Of a stretch of DNA of 64,000 bases, positions 18,153 to 25,247 are shown piece by piece (position 1 is the first letter of the stretch; each line of letters opens with the position of its first letter). Both the position numbers and the translations under genes were made by a program. The DNA is from Bacillota bacterium (GTDB taxonomy: Bacteria; Bacillota; Bacilli; Paenibacillales; Paenibacillaceae): NCBI GenBank assembly GCA_023391635.1, contig JAEWAQ010000005.1:115241-179240 (forward strand), given 5' to 3'. The notes beneath the pieces are model-generated. The model made no database searches. It was not told the origin of the DNA and saw nothing but the letters and a program-made list of their open reading frames with translations.

Positions 18153-19100
18153 ATGAACATTCTACTCACCGGCGGAGCCGGATTCATCGGACGTTGGGTG
18201 GCCAAGCGGCTGCTCGATGACGGTCATCAGGTATGGATCCTCGATGACCTGTCCAACGGGCGGGAAGCAAACCTTGAGGAGTTTCGAAACCATCCTGGTT
18301 TGCGCGACTTCATCCAGGGCTCCATCATGGACGAGGCGTTGTTGGCGGAACTGTTTAAAGCGCATAGCTTCGACATCTGCTATCACCTCGGCGCATCCAT
18401 CAATGTGCAAGATTCCATCGAGGATCCGCGCACCACGTTCAATAACGACACGATTGGCACGTTCTACGTACTGGAGCAGTGTCGTGCATACAATGTCAAA
18501 GTCGTCTTCATGAGCACCTGCATGGTGTACGACCGCTGCACGGATGAGACAGGGATCACGGAGCTTCATCCGACCAAGCCTGCATCCCCATATGCGGGAG
18601 CGAAGATCGGCGCAGAGAACATGGTATTATCTTATTATTACGCCTATGGCCTGCCGACTGTCGTCATCCGCCCCTTCAATACCTATGGACCATTTCAGAA
18701 GACTGGCGGCGAAGGCGGCGTTGTGGCGATCTTCCTCAAGAATAAGCTAGCCGATCTTACATTGAATATTTACGGCGAAGGTACGCAGACGCGGGACTTG
18801 CTCTATGTCGAAGATTGCGCCAGATTCGTGGTGGAAGCGGGGTATTCCGACGCCGTGAACGGCGAGATCGTGAATGCGGGGCTGGGCCGCGACATCTCCG
18901 TTAACGATCTGGCTCTGTTGATCGCGCAAGATCCCAACCGCATCCAACATGTCGAACACATCCATCCGCAGAGCGAGATCCAGAAGCTGCTGTGCAATTC
19001 GGACAAGGCCGCCCGTTTACTCGGCTGGAAGCCGGAAGTTTCGCTCGAAGAAGGCATTCGCCGTACGGAGGAATGGATCCGCTCCACCGATTTGATCTGA
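18153..19100 (+). CDS. NAD-dependent epimerase/dehydratase (LegB-like)
   Basis: 315 residues, ATG 18153. Extended SDR: ILLTGGAGFIGRWVAKRL, WILDDLSNGR, CYHLGASINVQDS, FMSTCMVYD, the catalytic YAGAK (Y-x3-K), and VIRPFNTYGP. The C-terminal segment KLLCNSDKAARLLGWKPE matches what is seen in 4,6-dehydratases of legionaminic-acid pathways as well as in UDP-sugar epimerases. As the gene lies directly before a PseC/LegC-type aminotransferase, a UDP-GlcNAc 4,6-dehydratase role is attractive. The usual dehydratase D-E pair after the catalytic Ser/Thr is not obvious (STCMVYD), so an epimerase remains possible. Confidence 0.8.
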   Translation: MNILLTGGAGFIGRWVAKRLLDDGHQVWILDDLSNGREANLEEFRNHPGLRDFIQGSIMDEALLAELFKAHSFDICYHLGASINVQDSIEDPRTTFNNDTIGTFYVLEQCRAYNVKVVFMSTCMVYDRCTDETGITELHPTKPASPYAGAKIGAENMVLSYYYAYGLPTVVIRPFNTYGPFQKTGGEGGVVAIFLKNKLADLTLNIYGEGTQTRDLLYVEDCARFVVEAGYSDAVNGEIVNAGLGRDISVNDLALLIAQDPNRIQHVEHIHPQSEIQKLLCNSDKAARLLGWKPEVSLEEGIRRTEEWIRSTDLI

Positions 19101-19125
19101 TTAGAGAAGGACGGTCCTGTAAAAA

Positions 19126-20274
19126 ATGGAGCGACAGAGCAGACAAACGCTGCTGCCCTATGGGAAGCAGTGGATTGACGAAGACGATATTGCGGCGGTT
19201 GTAGAAGTGTTGCGCGGCGACTGGATTACGCAAGGCCCGGCGATCGATCGCTTCGAGCGGGCCGTTGCCGATTATGTCGGTGCCAAGTTCGCAGTCGCCT
19301 TCTGCAATGGGACGGCTGCGCTGCACGGCGCCTGTTTCGCGGCAGGGATCGGACCTGGCGACGAGGTGATCACATCGCCGATCACGTTCCTGGCCAGCAG
19401 CAACTGCGTCCTATATATGGGTGGCAAACCTGTATTCGCCGATATCGATCCTCATACGTATAACATCGATCCCGAGCAGATCGCTGCCCGCATCACGGAT
19501 CGCACGAAGGCGATTGTCGCTGTTGATTTCACGGGTCAACCGGCCGATATGGATCGTATCGGCATGCTCGCACGAGACCATGGGCTGACAGTTATCCATG
19601 ACGCCGCGCATTCGCTCGGAGCCAGCTACGGCGGACGCAAAGTCGGTACTTTCGGCGATATGACGATGTTCAGCTTTCATCCGGTAAAGCATGTAACGAC
19701 TGGAGAAGGCGGCGTCATCGTCACCGACCGCGAGGATCTGCGCGATCAGTTGCTGCTATTCCGCAGCCACGGCATGACGCGAGATCCGAAGCAACTTCAA
19801 CGCAACGACGGTCCTTGGTATTACGAGATGCACGCTCTCGGCTACAACTATCGCATGACCGACATGCAAGCAGCGCTCGGGGCCTCGCAAATGGAGAAGC
19901 TGGATCAATTCGTGGAACGCAGACGGATGATCGCCAGCCGCTATACAGAAGCATTTTCCGACATCCCGGGTTTGATCGTTCCATCGCAACATCCACAAGC
20001 GAATTCCAGTTGGCACTTATATGTACTGAGGTGGGAGCACAGCCGCGGCGAGGCATTCGAGCAGTTGCGCAGCCGGAACATTGGCGTCAACTTGCATTAC
20101 ATACCGGTATACAAGCAGCCATATTACCAGGCGTTGGGTTACGCGGATCAGCAGTGTCCCCAAGCGGAGAATTATTACAAGACGGCGATATCTCTCCCCC
20201 TCTTCCCGAGAATGACGGACAGTGATATGGAAGACGTGATCCGGGAAGTATACGAGGTTGCTCGGAATTTATGA
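19126..20274 (+). CDS. PLP-dependent sugar aminotransferase (PseC/LegC/SpsC-like)
   Basis: 382 residues, ATG 19126; the weak GGACGG upstream is the only ribosome-site candidate. DegT/DnrJ/EryC1 family: LPYGKQWIDEDDIAAV at the N-terminus, FCNGTAALHGACFAAG, DEVITSPITFLASSN, VIHDAAHSLGA, and the PLP lysine in FSFHPVKHVTTGEGG, then GYNYRMTDMQAALG. Members transaminate the 4-keto-6-deoxy sugar made by the 4,6-dehydratase to a 4-amino sugar, the step before acetylation. It is the last gene of the glycan island; about 50 bases later a strong vegetative promoter starts the cold-shock gene. Confidence 0.9.
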   Translation: MERQSRQTLLPYGKQWIDEDDIAAVVEVLRGDWITQGPAIDRFERAVADYVGAKFAVAFCNGTAALHGACFAAGIGPGDEVITSPITFLASSNCVLYMGGKPVFADIDPHTYNIDPEQIAARITDRTKAIVAVDFTGQPADMDRIGMLARDHGLTVIHDAAHSLGASYGGRKVGTFGDMTMFSFHPVKHVTTGEGGVIVTDREDLRDQLLLFRSHGMTRDPKQLQRNDGPWYYEMHALGYNYRMTDMQAALGASQMEKLDQFVERRRMIASRYTEAFSDIPGLIVPSQHPQANSSWHLYVLRWEHSRGEAFEQLRSRNIGVNLHYIPVYKQPYYQALGYADQQCPQAENYYKTAISLPLFPRMTDSDMEDVIREVYEVARNL

Positions 20275-20327
20275 GAACCGGGATATCTCATGCAGACACA
20301 AAGAGTGAATCCGCTTACAAAAATATA

Positions 20328-20357
20328 TTGACACCCAACTTTCACCAATGATATATT
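20328..20357 (+). promoter_or_regulatory. Vegetative promoter of the cold-shock gene
   Basis: TTGACA at 20328-20333 and TATATT at 20352-20357 with an 18-base spacer. The -35 is a perfect consensus. The start codon of the cold-shock gene is about 60 bases further on, leaving a leader of the kind often seen in csp genes. Confidence 0.8.
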
Positions 20358-20423
20358 CGGATTATGGGATAGGGCTAAAAACCTATTGACCAGGATCTGA
20401 TTAATGAAGGGAATGTTTAACGG

Positions 20424-20621
20424 ATGCAAGGTAAAGTGAAATGGTTTAACGCAGAGAAGGGTTATGGCTTCATCGAGACAGAGGAAGGCGGCGATGTGTT
20501 CGTTCACTTTTCCGCGATCCAGATGGACGGCTACAAATCCCTTGACGAAGGCCAAACCGTAGAATTCGACATTGTGCAAGGCGCACGCGGCCCGCAAGCT
20601 GCGAACGTAACGAAAGCGTAA
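20424..20621 (+). CDS. cspB: Cold-shock protein (CspA/CspB family)
   Basis: 65 residues, the normal size for the family. Single OB-fold with both RNA-binding motifs: RNP1 KGYGFIE and RNP2 DVFVHF, starting MQGKVKWFNAEKG and ending PQAANVTKA. Binds single-stranded RNA and DNA and acts as an RNA chaperone. It is monocistronic: its own consensus promoter at 20328 and a strong terminator at 20692. The symbol follows Bacillus usage; which paralogue (B, C or D) cannot be decided. Confidence 0.95.
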   Translation: MQGKVKWFNAEKGYGFIETEEGGDVFVHFSAIQMDGYKSLDEGQTVEFDIVQGARGPQAANVTKA

Positions 20622-20691
20622 TCAACCGGCACATCATTGCCGCGGTTTATACAAACTGGCGATTACTTTTTTCGATATGCTTGCCATGCGA

Positions 20692-20715
20692 CCCCGGACT
20701 TTACCGGGGTTTTTT
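20692..20715 (+). terminator. Rho-independent terminator after the cold-shock gene
   Basis: Stem CCCCGG (20692-20697) and CCGGGG (20704-20709), six-base loop ACTTTA, followed by six T. Confidence 0.9.
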
Positions 20716-20763
20716 GTTCCTCTTAAAAGTTTTCTAAAAATTCAAAAAGATTAACTCAATGTT

Positions 20764-20793
20764 TTGAAACCCCGCCCGCCGATGTGATATGAT
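20764..20793 (+). promoter_or_regulatory. Probable promoter of hpf
   Basis: TTGAAA at 20764-20769 and TATGAT at 20788-20793, 18-base spacer, about 30 bases before the start codon. No convincing sigma-B or sigma-H element was seen, although hpf in Bacillus subtilis is known to use both. Confidence 0.6.
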
Positions 20794-20823
20794 GAAGGCA
20801 GCAACACAATAGGAGGTATGCAT

Positions 20824-21387
20824 ATGAAATACAACATTCGTGGTCAGCGCATGGAAGTGACGGATGCCCTTCGCGATTACGTTGCGAAGAAACTCGGTCG
20901 GCTGGAACGGTATTTTGAAGCATCCCCCGAATCGGACGTGCAGGTGACGCTCTCCGTTACCAAAGGCCAGCACGTCGTCGAGGTTACGATCCCGCTGCCG
21001 GGCGTCATGTTGCGCGCCGAAGAGAAACGTGAAGACATGTATGCTTCCATCGATTTTGTAGTGGACAAACTGGAACGTCAGATCCGCAAGCACAAGACGA
21101 AGTTGAACCGCAAATTCCGCCAAGCGAATCAAGGCAGAGTGTTCAAGGAGGAAGCCGGCAACGGCGCGAACCGCACCGCGACGCTTACTCACGAGGATGA
21201 GGATAGCCTGGAGCTCGTCCGGACCAAGCGCTTTTCGATCAAGCCGATGGACGTTGAGGAAGCGATTCTGCAGATGAACATGGTTGGTCACAATTTCTAT
21301 GTATTCTCCAACTCCGACACGAAAGAAGTGAACGTCGTCTACCGCCGCAGCGACGGCAAGTACGGATTGATCGAGACGGCGGAATAA
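20824..21387 (+). CDS. hpf: Ribosome hibernation promoting factor, long form
   Basis: 187 residues. ATG 20824 is chosen over ATG 20818 because AGGAGG at 20811-20816 then has seven bases of spacing. Residues 1-100 are the S30AE domain (YNIRGQRMEVTDALRDYV, VQVTLSV, REDMYASIDFVVDKLERQ). Residues 125-187 are the C-terminal dimerisation domain of long HPF (RTKRFSIKPMDVEEAILQM, GHNFYVFSN). Long HPF binds the 30S subunit and pairs 70S ribosomes into inactive 100S particles in stationary phase. In Bacillus this gene lies between the flagellar genes and secA-prfB; here about 6 kb of accessory DNA separates it from secA. Confidence 0.96.
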   Translation: MKYNIRGQRMEVTDALRDYVAKKLGRLERYFEASPESDVQVTLSVTKGQHVVEVTIPLPGVMLRAEEKREDMYASIDFVVDKLERQIRKHKTKLNRKFRQANQGRVFKEEAGNGANRTATLTHEDEDSLELVRTKRFSIKPMDVEEAILQMNMVGHNFYVFSNSDTKEVNVVYRRSDGKYGLIETAE

Positions 21388-21401
21388 ATCTACTTAACGC
21401 G

Positions 21402-21430
21402 AGCCCTGGCGATTCTGCCGGGGCTTTATT
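21402..21430 (+). terminator. Rho-independent terminator after hpf
   Basis: Nine-base stem AGCCCTGGC (21402-21410) with GCCGGGGCT (21417-21425), one G-T pair, six-base loop, followed by a T-rich stretch. Confidence 0.8.
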
Positions 21431-21467
21431 AGTCTGCACGGAAAATAAGCGCGAATTCCGCATTTTA

Positions 21468-21496
21468 AGGTTGATTTTTTGAACGAAGTATAATAA
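21468..21496 (+). promoter_or_regulatory. Shared promoter motif, copy 1 (ABC transporter operon)
   Basis: This 29-base stretch matches 24619-24647 at 25 of 29 positions. It starts AGGTTGATT and contains TTTGAAC and a -10-like TATAAT at 21489-21494. No good -35 lies 16-18 bases before that -10, so activation or derepression by a bound regulator is plausible. The divergent HxlR regulator at 24109-24537 is the obvious candidate. A TAATAA/TTATTA inverted pair lies just after (21491-21504). Confidence 0.6.
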
Positions 21497-21557
21497 TGTT
21501 ATTAAAGCAGACTAAACAGGTAGGAATTAAATGATAACAGAGGATGAGGAGACAGCC

Positions 21558-22343
21558 ATGACGCCCGCGCCGATCGTTCAAGTGAACGAGATATCGAAAA
21601 CTTTTACCAATAAGAATGAAACGGCAAAAGTGCTCGACAAGGTCTCCCTGGACATTGAGAAAGGAGAGATCGTGTCGATCCTGGGCCAAAGCGGGTGCGG
21701 CAAGAGCACGCTGCTGAATATGATCGGCGGGTTCGAGAAGCCGGATCAAGGCAAGGTGCTGGTCGCCGGCGAGCCGGTGCTGCGGCCGAGCAGAAAGTGC
21801 GTGCTGTTATTCCAGAATTACGGCTTGTTGCCTTGGCGCAACGTATTGAAAAACGTGGAACTCGGCATCGAGGAAGCGAATATGACCGCCGCGGAGCGCA
21901 AGGACAGGGCGATGTCCTACTTGTCCATCGTGGGGCTGCAAGACAAGATCTCCCTGTTCCCGCGCCACCTGTCCGGGGGGATGCAGCAGCGGGTGGCCAT
22001 CGCCAGGGCGCTCGCGGCGAAGCCGGAACTGATCTTGATGGACGAGCCGTTCGCGGCGCTGGACACGTTCACCCGTTATTACTTGCAGGATGAACTGCTT
22101 CGCATCCAGCGGCAGGAGGGGACGACGGTCGTACTCGTCACCCACGATATCGATGAGGCGATCTATCTGTCGGATCGAATTCTGCTCATGAGCGCGAACC
22201 CGGGCCGCATACATAAGGAGCTGCCCGTTCATCTGGTGAAGCCTCGGGACCGCGGCGTTGACGATTTCCAGTTTTTCCGCAAGATCATTTTGGAAGAGTT
22301 CCATTTTACCAACCAGGCTGTTCAAGAGGAATACAACATCTAG
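21558..22343 (+). CDS. ABC transporter ATP-binding protein (nitrate/sulfonate/taurine type)
   Basis: 261 residues from ATG 21558, which has GAGGAG six bases upstream; ATG 21531 is a usable alternative. Walker A GQSGCGKST, Q-loop FQNYGLLPWRNV, signature LSGGMQQR, Walker B LILMDEPFAALD and H-loop VTHDIDEA are all intact. The short LLPWRNV Q-loop segment is typical of the SsuB/TauB/NrtD group. It powers the permease encoded at 23336 together with the lipoprotein at 22357; the three are adjacent and form a complete importer. Transcribed from the motif-containing promoter at 21468. Confidence 0.92.
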   Translation: MTPAPIVQVNEISKTFTNKNETAKVLDKVSLDIEKGEIVSILGQSGCGKSTLLNMIGGFEKPDQGKVLVAGEPVLRPSRKCVLLFQNYGLLPWRNVLKNVELGIEEANMTAAERKDRAMSYLSIVGLQDKISLFPRHLSGGMQQRVAIARALAAKPELILMDEPFAALDTFTRYYLQDELLRIQRQEGTTVVLVTHDIDEAIYLSDRILLMSANPGRIHKELPVHLVKPRDRGVDDFQFFRKIILEEFHFTNQAVQEEYNI

Positions 22344-22356
22344 GAGGAGATCGCAT

Positions 22357-23331
22357 TTGTACTCGCTAACACGCAGCAGAACAACATTATTCGTAATCAT
22401 TATCACATGCCTCGCACTTGCCTTGACGGCTTGCTCCAGCTCCGGTTCGTCGAATGCGGATGGTAAGAAGCGCGTGGTGAAAATCGGCTACTTGCCGATC
22501 ACGCACGCCGTGCCGCTGTATATAGAAGATGCGCTTGAAGAGGAAGGCTATGACAAGTTCGAGCTGGAGCTGGTGAAGTTCGGCTCCTGGCCGGATCTGG
22601 CCGACGCCTTGAACACGGGCAAGATCGACGGAGCCTCCATGCTCGTGACGCTCGCGATGCGGGCCAAAGAACAAGGCATCGACTTGAAGGCCGTCGCCTT
22701 GGGCCACCGGGACGGCAACGTGCTCGTCGTCTCCAACGACATTAACCAGACGTCCGATCTGAAAGGCAAGAACTTCGCGATCCCGCACAAGTTCTCCAGC
22801 CACAACATTTTGCTGTACCAGATGCTGGAGCAGGCCGGTATGAATTATGAGGACGTGAACGCGATCGAGACCGCTCCGGCCGAGATGCCGGCTGCGTTGT
22901 CCGAAGGCCGGATCGCCGGCTACGTCGTAGCGGAGCCGTTCGGCGCGATTGCGGTGAACATGGGCAAAGGAAAAGTGCTGTACCAATCGGATGAAATCTG
23001 GCTGAACTCGGTCGATTGCGCGCTCGTGCTCAGAGGAGAGTTTATCGACAAAGAGAAAGAAGTCGCCGCCGAATTCGTGAAAAACTACTTGCTTGCGGGA
23101 GAGCGTGCCGAGGCGAAGGACGATTACACGAAGGAAGTTTCCACGAAATACATGAAAGTCGATCAGAAGGTGCTGGACTTATCCCTGGAATGGATCAAGT
23201 ACGATGACCTGAAATTGAACCGGGAACCGTACGAGAAATTGGCGTCCTATCTGGTCAAGATGGGCTTGTCCGAGAAGCCGCCGACTTATGAGGAATTCGT
23301 AGACAACTCATTCATCGACGAAGCGAAGTGA
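22357..23331 (+). CDS. ABC transporter substrate-binding lipoprotein (SsuA/TauA type)
   Basis: 324 residues, starting at TTG 22357 with AGGAGGA well placed at 22342-22348. Signal peptide with lipobox L-T-A-C, then a Ser/Gly-rich linker. The mature part is a type 2 periplasmic-binding fold of the SsuA/NMT1 family: VVKIGYLPITHAVPLYIE, then FGSWPDLADALNTGKIDGA, IPHKFSSHNILLYQML, and RIAGYVVAEPFGAIAV. It delivers a small anion such as an organosulfonate, nitrate or related compound to the permease. The ligand cannot be read from sequence. Downstream stop is only four bases before the permease start. Confidence 0.9.
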   Translation: MYSLTRSRTTLFVIIITCLALALTACSSSGSSNADGKKRVVKIGYLPITHAVPLYIEDALEEEGYDKFELELVKFGSWPDLADALNTGKIDGASMLVTLAMRAKEQGIDLKAVALGHRDGNVLVVSNDINQTSDLKGKNFAIPHKFSSHNILLYQMLEQAGMNYEDVNAIETAPAEMPAALSEGRIAGYVVAEPFGAIAVNMGKGKVLYQSDEIWLNSVDCALVLRGEFIDKEKEVAAEFVKNYLLAGERAEAKDDYTKEVSTKYMKVDQKVLDLSLEWIKYDDLKLNREPYEKLASYLVKMGLSEKPPTYEEFVDNSFIDEAK

Positions 23332-23335
23332 TGGC

Positions 23336-24094
23336 ATGAAGAGGCTGAATACCGGGGTTAACATCTTAATTGCATTTGCGATCGTAATCGTGGTGTGGCA
23401 GTCCATCGTATGGATCGGGGGATACAACGACGCGTTGTTCCCTCCTCCGCTCAAAGTATGGGATTCGCTCGTGGAGCTGACGCTGGACGGCACGTTGTTC
23501 GAACATATCCGAATCAGCATGTTCCGCTTCTTGTGCGGATACTTGTCTGCCGTTGCGGTCGCGGTCGTGCTGGGGTTGATATTGGGCAGAATCGAGCGGC
23601 TGTGGGTGGTCATCGACCCGATCGTGCAAGTGCTGCGGCCGGTGGCGCCGATCGCCTGGGCTCCGATCATCATCCTGTGGTTCAATCTGGGGAACGCTTC
23701 GGCTATCGTCATCATTTTCATCGCGACCTTCTACCCGATGCTGCTGTCCACCTTGTCCGCGGTCCGCAAGGTCGATCCCGCCTACATGCGGGTCGCGCTC
23801 AATTTCGAAATCGGGCAGCCCCACCTGATGACCAAGATCATTCTGCCGGCGGCGTTTCCTTTCATCGCCAACGGCCTTCACATTTCTCTGGGCACCGCCT
23901 GGATCTTCCTCGTGTCCGGCGAGATGGTAGGGGCCCAGTCCGGACTCGGCTACTTGATCGTGGACGGGCGGAACCTGCTGCGGCTGGATTATGTATTCGT
24001 CGGCATCATCGCGATCGGCGTGATCGGCATGCTGCTGGACAAAGCGATCCGGCTGTTCGAGAGATGGGTGGAGAGGCAGTGGGGGCATGATTGA
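23336..24094 (+). CDS. ABC transporter permease (SsuC/TauC type)
   Basis: 252 residues, ATG 23336. About six membrane segments. The cytoplasmic coupling loop contains the EAA-like stretch VALNFEIGQPHLMTKIILPAA split as VALNFEIGQ and KIILPAAFPF. Other landmarks are PVAPIAWAPIIILWF and ATFYPMLLSTLSAVRKVD, both typical of the sulfonate/taurine/nitrate permeases. Ends 15 bases before the convergent regulator gene stop. Confidence 0.92.
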   Translation: MKRLNTGVNILIAFAIVIVVWQSIVWIGGYNDALFPPPLKVWDSLVELTLDGTLFEHIRISMFRFLCGYLSAVAVAVVLGLILGRIERLWVVIDPIVQVLRPVAPIAWAPIIILWFNLGNASAIVIIFIATFYPMLLSTLSAVRKVDPAYMRVALNFEIGQPHLMTKIILPAAFPFIANGLHISLGTAWIFLVSGEMVGAQSGLGYLIVDGRNLLRLDYVFVGIIAIGVIGMLLDKAIRLFERWVERQWGHD

Positions 24095-24108
24095 TCCGCA
24101 CTCGCCGC

Positions 24109-24537
24109 TTACTCCGACAGCTCGACTACCGTGAGGTCTTCGACATGGGTCTGGCAGTGCGGACAGTAGTAGGCGTGCGTAACTTCGTGCTGGCAGGTTG
24201 CGTGAAGCAGTTTTTTGTAGCATTTTTTCAAATGGTGCCGCCCCCAGATGATCAGCGCATGGAAGACGTGCTCCAGGTCTTTGCCGCTGTCAGTCAGCGT
24301 ATATTCGTACCTGGGCGGGTGGTCGGAGTACAGCCTGCAGTTGATGAGCTCGCTCTGCTCCAAATATTTCAGCCGGTCGGATAGCAGGTTGGAAGAGATG
24401 CCGGTCAAGCCTCTCTTGATCTCGTTGAAAGTCGTGTGGCCGATCATGATCTCGTGGATGATGAGCAGGGTCCAGCGGTCGCCGATAATGTTGAGCGATT
24501 GCGCGATATTGCAAGGGAGCTTGTAATTCTCTTTCAA
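24109..24537 (-). CDS. HxlR-family winged-helix regulator
   Basis: 142 residues on the minus strand. Start is TTG at 24537 with CAGGAGG eight bases upstream. HxlR/YodB signature: a conserved early cysteine (LPCNIAQSLNIIGDRWTLLI, residue 9), then FNEIKRGLTGISSNLLSDRL for the recognition helix, and YTLTDSGKDL. The C-terminus carries a possible metal site with Cys and His (HATCQHEV, YYCPHCQTHVEDL), unusual in length for the family. The early Cys suggests redox or electrophile sensing as in YodB and HypR. It faces the DUF4242-like gene divergently, and probably binds the shared motif at 21468 and 24619. Confidence 0.9.
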   Translation of the reverse strand: MKENYKLPCNIAQSLNIIGDRWTLLIIHEIMIGHTTFNEIKRGLTGISSNLLSDRLKYLEQSELINCRLYSDHPPRYEYTLTDSGKDLEHVFHALIIWGRHHLKKCYKKLLHATCQHEVTHAYYCPHCQTHVEDLTVVELSE

Positions 24538-24618
24538 GGCAATAGCCTCCTGTCCGAATGGGTGCCTGTCCGTTGTCCGTAATCTGTATCATCGTAACAC
24601 GAAAAGCCTTTCCATAAC

Positions 24619-24647
24619 AGGTTGATTATTTGAACTTAGTAGAATAA
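24619..24647 (+). promoter_or_regulatory. Shared promoter motif, copy 2 (DUF4242-like gene)
   Basis: Second copy of the motif described at 21468-21496, with TAGAAT (24640-24645) in the same register as the TATAAT of copy 1. It lies in the 158-base divergent space between the HxlR gene and the DUF4242-like gene. Downstream, ACTAAAC is also shared by both promoters (24665-24671 and 21511-21517), and TTAGTA/TACTAA form an inverted pair (24636-24641, 24664-24669). Confidence 0.6.
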
Positions 24648-24695
24648 AATAACCTATAGGAATACTAAACTTTACTTGATAAGGAGAGATCGATC

Positions 24696-25226
24696 ATGGC
24701 GTTATATTTGGTAGAATCGGTATTGGACGGGGTTGTCTCGGATCAAGCTTCGTTCGAAAACAAGGTTTCCGGTCTCAGGAGCGCATTGGGCGGCAACAGC
24801 TCGGCGTTGATCGACGTACAAGTATCCAAGCAATTGACCAGAGCCTTCTTCATCGTGGAGAGCGAAAGCCGCAACTCCGTCACCGAGGTCCTGCGCGGCC
24901 AAGGGTTCCCGATTACGCTGATCAAGCCGGTTCGCCTGGTCGGCAAGGACCTGGAAGATGTGAAGAAGCAAAAGGAAGTCGTCAACTACCTGGTCGAATG
25001 GAACCTGCCGGAGAACCTGACGATGGAGCAGTACCTGGACCGGAAGAAGACGAATTCGGTGCACTATGCGGAAGTGCCTGAAGTGGCTTTCTCCAGAACT
25101 TACGTATGCGAAGACATGACCAAGTGTCTGTGCTTCTACGATGCTCCGGACGAGTCGGCGGTCAAGAAGGCCCGCGAAGCCGTCAAGGCGCCGATCGACA
25201 CGATTACGGAAATTGCACCGCAATAA
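24696..25226 (+). CDS. DUF4242-like small protein (SCO4226 nickel-binding type)
   Basis: 176 residues, ATG 24696 with AAGGAGAGA upstream. The sequence seems to hold two related ferredoxin-like halves. The second half matches the DUF4242 pattern best: YLVEWNLPENLTMEQYLD in the opening strand and TKCLCFYDAPDESAVKKARE before the final strand. The first half opens similarly with LYLVESVLDGVVSDQASF. Some members of this family bind nickel. The function here is unknown; its promoter shares a motif with the ABC transporter operon, so it probably takes part in the same process. Confidence 0.7.
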   Translation: MALYLVESVLDGVVSDQASFENKVSGLRSALGGNSSALIDVQVSKQLTRAFFIVESESRNSVTEVLRGQGFPITLIKPVRLVGKDLEDVKKQKEVVNYLVEWNLPENLTMEQYLDRKKTNSVHYAEVPEVAFSRTYVCEDMTKCLCFYDAPDESAVKKAREAVKAPIDTITEIAPQ

Positions 25227-25247
25227 TCAGGATGCTCGAGAAAGCAG

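Noticed and set aside
24091..24384. 97-codon plus-strand frame after the permease
   Set aside because: It is antisense to the well-supported HxlR gene.
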